A stretch of 12,653 nucleotides of DNA from Actinomycetes bacterium (GTDB taxonomy: Bacteria; Actinomycetota; Actinomycetes; Actinomycetales; Cellulomonadaceae). Made by a program: the position numbers and the translations under genes. Below the pieces are notes generated by a model. That model made no database searches and was not told where the DNA came from. It saw only the letters and a program-made list of their open reading frames with translations. Position 1 is the first letter of the stretch, and the number at the start of each line of letters is the position of its first letter. This document shows, piece by piece, positions 1 through 6,732 of this stretch. The stretch lies in NCBI GenBank assembly GCA_023390875.1, contig JAEWCA010000063.1, forward strand, positions 1 to 12,653, written 5' to 3'.

Positions 1-1780
1 CGGTGAGCCTGAGGTTGCCGTCGGCGGTGCGCACACCCGTCAGCTGCGCCCAGCCACCGGTCCGCACCGGGACGTCGGAGAGCACCGTGACAGGCGCTGC
101 CGACGAGTCCGAGCCGGGCACCGAGAACGCCCAGCAGTGACCGCTCGTCGCCGCAGGGCACGCCGCGTCGACCCGGTGGCCCAGCTCGAAGCCGCTGACC
201 TGGGTGCCGTCCTGGCTCACGGCCGTGTACGTGCCGTCGGCGTCGTCCAGCTTGACGAAGGCCGACACGGAGAACGGCCGCGTCGTGAAGACGACGGGAC
301 GCGACGACGTCGCCGAGTCGGCCGCCGTGACGAACTTCAGCGCCTTGTCGGTCGTCGACTGCTTCCAGTCGGTGAGCAGCCCGTCAGCCCGCGTCGTCGT
401 GGCCGGCACCGTGAGCGCGTTCGGGTTGACCGTCACGACGTCCGCCGCGGTCGTGCCGCTCGGCTCGTCGAGCTTCCACGCGCTGCTGCGGCCCGCGAAG
501 TCGACGGTGAAGCGGTAGGTCCGCACCGGGCTCGTCCAGCCGGCCTTGTCGACGGACTGCACGGAGAGCGTCTGCGTGCCGACGGACGTCGGGGTGAACG
601 AGATCGACGGCGAGACGGCCGGGATGCTGAAGCGCAGGCTCGTGTCACCGAACGAGTACTTGTACGCGGCCACGTCCGTCGAGCCGCTGTTGTCGAACGT
701 GAACAGGCCCGGCTGACCGAGCCCACCCGCGGTCGCGTCCTCGGCGTACACGGCGGACTGCCCCGCGGTCGCCCGCACGCCCGGCGTCACCGGCGCGTGC
801 AGGTCCACGACGAACTCGCACGTGCTGATCGGGCCGACGCCGCCGTAGCCGTCGAGGCCGTTGACGCGCCACTGGTAGGCCACGTTCTCCTGCAGCGGTG
901 CCGTCACCTTGAGCGCGTGCTCGCTGCCCGACCCCTGCGGCGGCGTCAGCGCCGGGTCCCACAGGAACGCACCCGACGACGCGTCGTACAGGTCGAAGTT
1001 CCCGTACACGTTCTGCCCGTCGGCGTCGCTCAGCACGGCGCGGAGCGTCGGTGTGGTGCTGCGGATGTAGGGGCGGTTGGCGCCGGTCGCGCAGGTGGAG
1101 TCAGGGTCGGTGGTGCGCACGTTCGCAGGCGCAGCGGGCGGGCGGTTGTAGACGATCGAGAACGCGGCGTCCCAGCCGTACCGCTTCCACCCGGTCATCG
1201 ACCCCTCGTCGCTGGCCATCCCGAACGAGGCCAGCGAGGTGTTCGCCGCCGCGACCGCCCGCGCCTGCGCCGAGGCGTCGAACTCGATGCGCCGCGGCTC
1301 CAGTCCGGCCGCACACCCGGAGCGGTGCGCGATGTTCAACGTCTGCAACGCCGACCAGTACCCACCACCGGGATACACCACCGACTGGTCGAAGTCCGCG
1401 ACCGCGTACAACGTCACCGGCGCCGGCGTGCAGCTGTACGAATGCGTCCCGGTCACCGAGAACGTCGCCGAGGAGATGTCCCCCGGCTCCAGGTCACCCA
1501 ACAGCTGCAAGCCCGCGAACTGCCACAGCAACCGGCTCTTGAACGTCGAGGAGCACGTCGAGGACGCCGCCGTCGAGCACAACCCGACACCCTCGTCCCC
1601 ATCGAAGTCGTACTTCGTCCCGAACACCGTGCGCACCGCCGCCCGCCGGTTCAACGACCCGCTCATCCCCGGATCGATGTACACCGGCCACACCGTGTCC
1701 GGATCGGCCAGCATGCCCGCGTCCGGGGTGATCGCCACCTGGTCACCCGACACCTGCGCCGGGATCACCGCGACCTCCTC
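1..1780 (-). CDS. Remainder of paralogue B in the shifted frame: DNRLRE-like, Ig-like and partial LamG-like domains
   Basis: This open frame of about 593 codons has no start of its own and is cut by the left edge, so an automatic ORF search can miss it. It begins with EEVAVIPAQVSGDQVAITPD. The DNRLRE-like region follows at about 1695-1140 (VWPVYIDPGMSGSLNRR, FDGDEGVGLCSTAASSTCSS, SYSCTPAPVTLYAVADFD, EPRRIEFDASAQA, YNRPP). Ig-like modules lie at about 1130-490 (CEFVVDLHAP, TYRFTVDFAG). A LamG-like domain starts near 485 (AWKLDEPSGTT, RPFSVSAFVKLDD, YTAVSQDGTQVSGFELGHR) and breaks off at RTADGNLRLT. Each block aligns with paralogue A in order. If A is a guide, the rest of the LamG-like domain and perhaps a DUF4214-like end lie outside the window. 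It is only translated as part of B if the frame is restored. Confidence 0.82.
1511..1548 (-). repeat. 38-base stretch identical to 5080-5117, in paralogue B
   Basis: Perfect match of 38 bases, in the same orientation, with the equivalent place in paralogue A at a distance of 3,569 bases. It encodes the FKSRLLWQFAGL part of the DNRLRE-like region. Many flanking stretches are near-identical, so the two genes are a direct repeat on which homologous recombination could act. Confidence 0.85.
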
Positions 1781-2594
1781 CCCCCCCCACCGGCTCCACC
1801 GTCGGGTCAGCCAGGTCCACGGCCGCGCCCACCGCCGCGTCCGGCTTCCCGGCCGCCACCTGCACCGCCGAGGAGTCCCACATCGCCGGCGTCGGGCTGG
1901 AGAACACCGCCCTGCCCTTGGCGTCCGCCGCGACGAACCCCCCGTCCTGCGGCTTCACCTCGATCCCGGCCGAGGACTCCACCGCGAACCGCAGGTCCCG
2001 CAACCTCGGGTCCGCGGCCGCCTTGGCCGACTCCACCCGCAGCACCTCGGAGAACCCCGTCGCGTCCGCATTCACCGTCACCACCAGGTCCACCCCGGGC
2101 AGCACGTCGCCGTAGGTGACCTGGGGACCGTCCACGGTCGGCTTCGGCAGGTCGAACGGCATCTCGAAGCTCAGCTCGTGCCCGTCACGCTCGATCGTCG
2201 CGAACGGCTCACCCCCCGACCCGTCACTGAACGACATCGGCGCCACCGCCGACACCACCCGCAACGCCCCACCCGCCGGCTCCACCGCGTTGTCGACCGC
2301 GACCCACTTGCCGGACGTCTTGGTCCGCACCGCTCCGGTCGACACGTCGAGCCGCATCGAGCCGTCCGGCTGCGCGACCGTGGTGTTCCACTCCGTGCGA
2401 GCCGACACCACCTCGACGTCGGTCTTGCACCGCGCCGCGAGCGCCGCGGCCTTGGCTGCATCCGACGCCGTCTTCGTGCACGGTGCCGCCGCAGCCGCCT
2501 GCGCCGGGCCGACGGGCGCGGCCTGGGCCGCGAACCCGCCGTTCACGACGACCGCCGCGACCGCGAGCAGCGCCCAGCCGGCCCTGCCCCTCAT
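1743..2594 (-). CDS. N-terminal fragment of paralogue B, signal peptide plus conserved N-terminal region
   Basis: As the sequence stands, translation from the ATG at 2594 yields 283 residues. It starts with a signal peptide (MRGRAGWALLAVAAVVV..., probable cleavage after AQA), followed by an Ala-rich stretch. Then comes the conserved secreted N-terminal region shared with paralogue A (VSARTEWNTTVAQPDGSMRL, DGPQVTYGDVLPGVDLVV, DPRLRDLRF, FVAADAKGRAVFSS). The last 14 or so residues (GGGGGRGDPGAGVG) are a frameshift tail with no counterpart in paralogue A. An exported short product of this region is possible, but it would lack all downstream domains. The upstream GTG at 2654 would add a 20-residue Arg-rich extension (SSERRARRVV...). 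Confidence 0.7.
   Translation of the reverse strand: MRGRAGWALLAVAAVVVNGGFAAQAAPVGPAQAAAAAPCTKTASDAAKAAALAARCKTDVEVVSARTEWNTTVAQPDGSMRLDVSTGAVRTKTSGKWVAVDNAVEPAGGALRVVSAVAPMSFSDGSGGEPFATIERDGHELSFEMPFDLPKPTVDGPQVTYGDVLPGVDLVVTVNADATGFSEVLRVESAKAAADPRLRDLRFAVESSAGIEVKPQDGGFVAADAKGRAVFSSPTPAMWDSSAVQVAAGKPDAAVGAAVDLADPTVEPVGGGGGRGDPGAGVG
1780..1788. repeat. Run of nine C (G on the coding strand) causing the frameshift in paralogue B
   Basis: A mononucleotide run flanked by CTCCT on the left and ACCGG on the right (plus strand). It lies within codons for a Gly/Glu-rich bend of the protein. Eight bases restore the frame, nine break it. Runs of this length are prone to slippage in replication, in transcription and in sequencing. 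Confidence 0.9.
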
Positions 2595-2643
2595 CCTTGC
2601 GACCACTCGCCTCGCCCTTCGCTCGCTCGATGCCGGACGCGTG

Positions 2644-5600
2644 TCAGACCGCACGGACCCGGTACAGCTGGTACTCGTCGCTCGCCGCGAGGATCACGAC
2701 GAGCGTGTCGACCCGGCCGTTCGGCAGGGTCGGCGCCGCGGCGTCCATCCCCCGGCCGAGGACCGAGCGGTAGGACGTGTCGACCAGGCGGTTGGTGTGC
2801 TCCTGCGACATGACGATCCCGTTCGTCGCAGCGCCCCGGCCGTTCGCCGCGATCACGTTGAGCCAGTAGTCGATCTCCGACTGCCCTGCGGGACGCCCGA
2901 GCGCGTCGGCGTACAAGGCGGCCACGAGCCCCGCGTCGGTGCCGCCGGCCCGGTTGTAGTACTCGGCCGAGTTCACGAACCCGAGCTCGATCGCGTACGT
3001 GTCGGCTCCGCCGGCCATCGCCGCGAGCCACGTCTGGGTCCCGCCCTCGTCGGCCCCCCGCTTGAGGTACTGGCGGTACAGGTCGCCGATGAACAGCCGT
3101 CGCCACTCCTCGGAGCCGACGAGCTGCTGCGGGACGAACGCGACCGGCTGCCCGGAGTCCAGCCAGCCCGTCATGTTGACGAGCTCCTGGAACGACGGTT
3201 CACGGCGCATGAGGTCCTTGAACACCGACGACGAGTACGCGGCGTTGAACCCCGCGGTGCCGGGCTTCGGCGCAGGCAGCGGCGCCGGGTTCGGCGGCGG
3301 CTCCGTCGTCGGGGCGTCGGTCGAGTTCGTGGCCACGACCCACGGCAGCTGGCACGAGTTCTTCAGGGTCTCGGCCGCCGCCGCCCCCGAGTACGTGCGG
3401 ACCTGGCTGACGGCGCCGTGCCACGACCTCGCGGGAGAGCCGGCGTCGCGGCCCCGCCCCACCTGCAGCGGTCCGGTCGCGAGCCACGGGGCCGGAGCCG
3501 CCTGCGCCGGAGCCTCCACGGGCGCCACGGCCCGAGGAGCCGTCGGCGGGACGCCCAGCTCACAGACGGCCAGCCGGAGCGTGCCGCCGTTCGCTGCGTC
3601 ACGGATACCCGTCAGCTGCACCCACGACCCCGCTCGGGCCGGGACCGCGGACAGGACGACGACCGGCGCCGCACCCGAGTCGTTGCCCGGCATCCAGAAG
3701 GCCCAGCAGTGCCCGTTGGTCCCCTCGGGGCAGCGCGGGTCCACCCGGTGCCCGAGCTCGAAGCCGCTGACCTGGGACCCGTCCTGGCTCACGGCCGTGT
3801 AGGTGCCGGTGACGTCGTCCAGCTTCACGTTCGCCATCACGGAGAACGGCCGATCCGTCAGGACGGCGGGACCGGCGGTGCTCGCCGTGTCGGCCGTCGA
3901 GTCGAACTGGAGCGCGAGGTCGTCGTTCCGGACCCGGAAGTCCTTCCCGAGCCCGTTCGTCCGGGTCACGCTGCCGGACACGGCGAGCGGCGGGACACCG
4001 CCGGTTCGCACGTTGGCGGCGGACGCACCGCTCGCCTCGTCCAGCTGCCACGCGTTGCTCACGTTCCCCCACGCGACCGTGAACCGGTAGACGCGCGGGT
4101 CGCTCACCGCGCCGGCCCGGTCGACGGACTCGACGGTGAGCGTCTGGGGGCCGATGAGCGTCGGGGCGAACGCGACCGTCGGGGACCCCACGGGAGTCAC
4201 CTTCTGCGCCGCCCCTTGGAAGCTGTAGCGGTACCACGCGACATCCGTCGAGTCGCCGTTCGAGAACGTGAACCGTCCTTCCACGCCGACCCCGCCCGAC
4301 CCTGTGGGCCCTTCGACGTACACCGCCGGCATCCCGGCGACGGGGGTGACACCCGGGACCAGCGGCTTCTGCGTGTCGACCGTGAACTCGCACTCGACCG
4401 GCGCCGAGAACTTGGCGCCGTCGTACCCCCGGACCGACCAGCGGTACGAGCCGCCCTCACGCAGCAGACCCGCGGGCACGGTGACGGCGTGCTCGGCGCC
4501 CGACCCCTGAGCGGCCGTCGTGGGCGCCCACGCCACGCCCTGCCCGACCTCGGCGAGCGTGAAGCTGGCCTGGACGTTCCCGCCGTCCGGGTCGCCGAGC
4601 ACGGCCCGCAGCGTCGGGGTCGCACTGCGGACGTACGGACGGACGCCGTCGCCGACGGCGCACGACGAGTCCGGGTTCGTGGTCCGCACGCTCGTCGGCG
4701 TGCTCGGGGGCCGGTTGTACGTGACCGAGAACGACGCGTCCCAGCCGTACCGCTTCCAGTACGCCATCGACCCCTCGTCGGCGGCCATGCCGAACGACGC
4801 CAGACCCGTGTTCGCGTTCGCGACGGCCTGCGCCTGCGCCTTCGCGTCGAACTCGATGCGCCGCGGCTCCTGCCCCGCCGGGCACCCGGCCCGGTGCGCG
4901 ATCGTCAGCGTCTGCAGCGGCGACCAGTACGTCCCACCGGGGTACGCCGTGTTCTGGTCGAAGTCCGCGACCGCGTACAGCGTCACCGGCTGCGGTGTGC
5001 AGCTGTACGAGTGGGTGCCGGTCACCGCGAACGTCGCCGAGTCGATGTCCGCGGCGTCCAGGTCGCCGATCGACTGCAGGCCCGCGAACTGCCACAGCAA
5101 CCGGCTCTTGAACGTCGTGGAGCACGTGCTCGACGTCGCGGTCGAGCACAGGCCGACACCCTCGTCGCCGTCGAAGTTGTACTTGATCCCCACTGCGGTC
5201 CGCACCGCCGAGCGGCGGTTCAGCGAGCCGCTCACACCCGGGTCGATGTAGACGGGCCACACCGTGTCGTCGCTCGTGAGCATCGTCGCGTCCGGGGCGA
5301 TCGACACCTCGTCCGACGACACCTCCGCCGGGATGGTCACGACCTGCTCGTCACCCACCGCCTCGACCGACGGGTCCGCGAGGTCGGCCTTCGCGCCCAG
5401 CGCCGCGTCGGGCCGGGTCGACGACACCTTCGCGACCGAGGAGTCCCACATCGACGGGACGGGGCTCGTGAACACCGCCTTGCCCTTGGCGTCTGCGGCG
5501 ACGAAGCCACCGTCCCGCGGTGCGACGTCGATGCCGCCCGACGTCTCGAGCGGGAACGTCAGGTCCCGCAGGCGCGGGTCGGCCGCAGCCTCCGGCGAGT

Positions 5601-6201
5601 CGACCCGCAGCACCTCCGAGAAGCCGGTCGCATCCTCGTTGACGGTCACCACCAGGTCGACGCCCGGCAGCACCTCCGCGTACGTCAGCTGCGGGCCGTC
5701 GACGGTCGGCTTCGGGAGGTCGAACGGCATGTCGAACGTCAGCTCGTGCCCGTCGCGCTGGATCGTGGCGAACGGCTCGTCGCCCGCGCCGTCGCTGAAC
5801 GTCATGGGAGCCACCGCCGCGGCCACGCTCAGCGCACCGCCGGCTGGGACCACCTCGTTGTCGACATCCACCCACTTGCCGGCCTTCTTCGCCCGCACGG
5901 CGCCGGTCGACACGTCCAGGCGCATCTTCCCGTCCGGCTGCGCGACGGTCGTGCTCCACTCGGTCCGCGCGGAGACCACCTCCGCGTCCGTCCCGCATCG
6001 CACTGCTACGAGGGTCGCCGAAGGGCCATCCGCCACGGCCCGCGGACATTTCTCGCCCCCTGGGCTACCCGAGCCCCCCGCTAGCGCCTCCGCACTTGCG
6101 GAATTAGCAAATGCCAGTCCCGTAACTAGGCATCCCGCCGCAATCGTCCGGGCCAGGTTGAAGGTCGTCATTTCGGCTTGCCGTCTTTCAGGCACAAGCA
6201 T
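2644..6201 (-). CDS. Secreted DNRLRE/LamG-like protein with C-terminal DUF4214-like domain (paralogue A)
   Basis: Complete exported protein of 1,185 residues, of the kind found next to RHS genes in actinobacteria. The coordinates use the upstream ATG at 6201. The in-frame ATG at 6171 (Met11) gives a more ordinary signal peptide (MTTFNLARTIAAGC..., likely cut after ASA at residue 37); neither start has a good Shine-Dalgarno. In order: a conserved beta-rich N-terminal region (about 60-300); a DNRLRE-like region (about 315-495) with paired cysteines; two Ig/Fn3-like modules (about 500-710), the first ending at CEFTVD; a LamG/concanavalin-like domain (about 714-950); a Pro-rich linker (about 958-980); and a DUF4214-like C-terminus (about 985-1185) with repeated motifs such as LYRQYLKRGAD and LYADALGRPAG. 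The domains suggest binding of surface carbohydrate or matrix outside the cell; the exact role is unknown. It is a tandem paralogue of the next gene, and its first ~60 codons have lower G+C than the rest. Confidence 0.92.
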   Translation of the reverse strand: MLVPERRQAEMTTFNLARTIAAGCLVTGLAFANSASAEALAGGSGSPGGEKCPRAVADGPSATLVAVRCGTDAEVVSARTEWSTTVAQPDGKMRLDVSTGAVRAKKAGKWVDVDNEVVPAGGALSVAAAVAPMTFSDGAGDEPFATIQRDGHELTFDMPFDLPKPTVDGPQLTYAEVLPGVDLVVTVNEDATGFSEVLRVDSPEAAADPRLRDLTFPLETSGGIDVAPRDGGFVAADAKGKAVFTSPVPSMWDSSVAKVSSTRPDAALGAKADLADPSVEAVGDEQVVTIPAEVSSDEVSIAPDATMLTSDDTVWPVYIDPGVSGSLNRRSAVRTAVGIKYNFDGDEGVGLCSTATSSTCSTTFKSRLLWQFAGLQSIGDLDAADIDSATFAVTGTHSYSCTPQPVTLYAVADFDQNTAYPGGTYWSPLQTLTIAHRAGCPAGQEPRRIEFDAKAQAQAVANANTGLASFGMAADEGSMAYWKRYGWDASFSVTYNRPPSTPTSVRTTNPDSSCAVGDGVRPYVRSATPTLRAVLGDPDGGNVQASFTLAEVGQGVAWAPTTAAQGSGAEHAVTVPAGLLREGGSYRWSVRGYDGAKFSAPVECEFTVDTQKPLVPGVTPVAGMPAVYVEGPTGSGGVGVEGRFTFSNGDSTDVAWYRYSFQGAAQKVTPVGSPTVAFAPTLIGPQTLTVESVDRAGAVSDPRVYRFTVAWGNVSNAWQLDEASGASAANVRTGGVPPLAVSGSVTRTNGLGKDFRVRNDDLALQFDSTADTASTAGPAVLTDRPFSVMANVKLDDVTGTYTAVSQDGSQVSGFELGHRVDPRCPEGTNGHCWAFWMPGNDSGAAPVVVLSAVPARAGSWVQLTGIRDAANGGTLRLAVCELGVPPTAPRAVAPVEAPAQAAPAPWLATGPLQVGRGRDAGSPARSWHGAVSQVRTYSGAAAAETLKNSCQLPWVVATNSTDAPTTEPPPNPAPLPAPKPGTAGFNAAYSSSVFKDLMRREPSFQELVNMTGWLDSGQPVAFVPQQLVGSEEWRRLFIGDLYRQYLKRGADEGGTQTWLAAMAGGADTYAIELGFVNSAEYYNRAGGTDAGLVAALYADALGRPAGQSEIDYWLNVIAANGRGAATNGIVMSQEHTNRLVDTSYRSVLGRGMDAAAPTLPNGRVDTLVVILAASDEYQLYRVRAV
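5080..5117 (-). repeat. 38-base stretch identical to 1511-1548, in paralogue A
   Basis: Partner copy of the repeat at 1511-1548. It falls in codons for the conserved FKSRLLWQFAGL segment, so both duplication and selection on the protein may keep it identical. Confidence 0.85.
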
Positions 6202-6306
6202 TCCATTCTCTATTGCGAGACAAGCTGCGATGGCCGCGAAGCCGAGCGCCCCGTGCGGCGTGTCTTAAGGGATCTGGCACACCCCGCAACGCACTAGTCA
6301 GTCAAA
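6202..6306 (-). other. Only intergenic gap, between immunity gene and paralogue A
   Basis: About 105 bases of relatively low G+C (32 of 60 in the line starting at 6181). On the minus strand a TTGACT (6305-6300) resembles a -35 box, but 17 bases on there is only GTGTGC, not a -10 box. An imperfect inverted repeat (6255-6262 against 6280-6287, one mismatch, 17-base loop) is not followed by a T run. I see no convincing promoter or terminator, so paralogue A may be read through from upstream or have its own unrecognised promoter. Confidence 0.4.
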
Positions 6307-6732
6307 CTAAAGTTCCGTCGAGGGATGCAGCAGCCGCATCAGCGAGGCAAATATGCCGTTGTATTCTTCGCGCGAAAAGTCCGGAGGCGTCCATCGATTG
6401 GCCTCCATGTTCTGGATGGCCCCCGTAGGCACCTCTATTCGGTATGCGCGCACATAGTCAGCAGCATCCAGGCGCCAATAAAACACACCGTCGGATAGGA
6501 TCGAACTTCCTCCCGAGACGCCGAACGTGTCGCCAATCACGTCGCGGGTGTGCTCCATCCACGCGAGAAAGTTCGGACTCCCGGCGAGGTAGTCTGCGAC
6601 CTTCTCGCTCAAAGACTCGTCCAGTCGACCGGCGAGAGGAGCTAACGCATCCAGTGGCCATTCCTCTGAGCCAGGGCGAGGAGCCAGGGCGCCGAGCGGT
6701 TGCAGAGGCTTGGAGTGAGCACCATACGCCAT
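6307..6732 (-). CDS. Probable immunity protein for the RHS toxin tip
   Basis: A cytoplasmic protein of about 141 residues with no signal peptide or membrane segment. It is acidic (about 19 Asp/Glu against 11 Lys/Arg). It has a Pro-rich N-terminus, a helical middle (ESLSEKVADYL, FLAWMEHTRDVI), an aromatic strand-like part (DGVFYWRLDAADYVRAYRIEV) and a C-terminal helix. I do not recognise a named Imm family. Its role is inferred from position directly behind a polymorphic toxin tip, small size and acidity. The stop codon of the RHS gene is embedded in GTGATG: a GTG at 6735 would overlap the toxin gene by 4 bases and the ATG at 6732 by 1. A strong Shine-Dalgarno GGAGGAA (6747-6741) lies 7 bases from the GTG and 10 from the ATG; I give the ATG. 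This coupling should make toxin and antidote together. Its base composition is well below that of the neighbours. It could instead be an unrelated hypothetical protein. Confidence 0.75.
   Translation of the reverse strand: MAYGAHSKPLQPLGALAPRPGSEEWPLDALAPLAGRLDESLSEKVADYLAGSPNFLAWMEHTRDVIGDTFGVSGGSSILSDGVFYWRLDAADYVRAYRIEVPTGAIQNMEANRWTPPDFSREEYNGIFASLMRLLHPSTEL

Larger units (their letters stand above)
1..2594 (-). pseudogene. Frameshifted second DNRLRE/LamG-like gene (paralogue B), running off the left edge
   Basis: Tandem paralogue of the gene at 2644-6201, in the same order and orientation. It is colinear from the N-terminal region to the LamG-like domain, where the window ends. The reading frame is broken once, at nine G on the minus strand (1788-1780). 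With eight G the sequence would read EPVGGEEVAVIP, matching EAVGDEQVVTIP of paralogue A residue for residue in length; with nine it runs to a TGA at 1745-1743. After the run the correct frame stays open to base 2, which I checked at 1262-1294, 176-178 and 2-49. The ATG at 2594 gives the best signal peptide; a GTG at 2654 would overlap the preceding gene by 11 bases. Whether this is a true pseudogene, a phase-variable gene or a sequencing error cannot be decided here. Confidence 0.85.

Noticed and set aside
6120..6171. Lipoprotein signal (AAGC) in paralogue A
   Set aside because: The hydrophobic stretch before the Cys is too short and continues beyond it, ending in a typical signal peptidase I site (ASA before EA).
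137..6268. Very long plus-strand open frames (137-2119, 2116-6084, 5264-6268), one of more than 1,300 codons
   Set aside because: They lie opposite the conserved minus-strand genes. Their translations are Arg/Pro/Ala-rich with no domain structure, as expected from GC-biased third codon positions.
6255..6287. Possible transcription terminator hairpin after the immunity gene
   Set aside because: The stem is 8 pairs with a mismatch, the loop is 17 bases, and no T run follows on the minus strand.
6277..6305. Possible promoter with TTGACT for paralogue A
   Set aside because: No acceptable -10 element at 16-18 bases; chance matches to a single hexamer are common.
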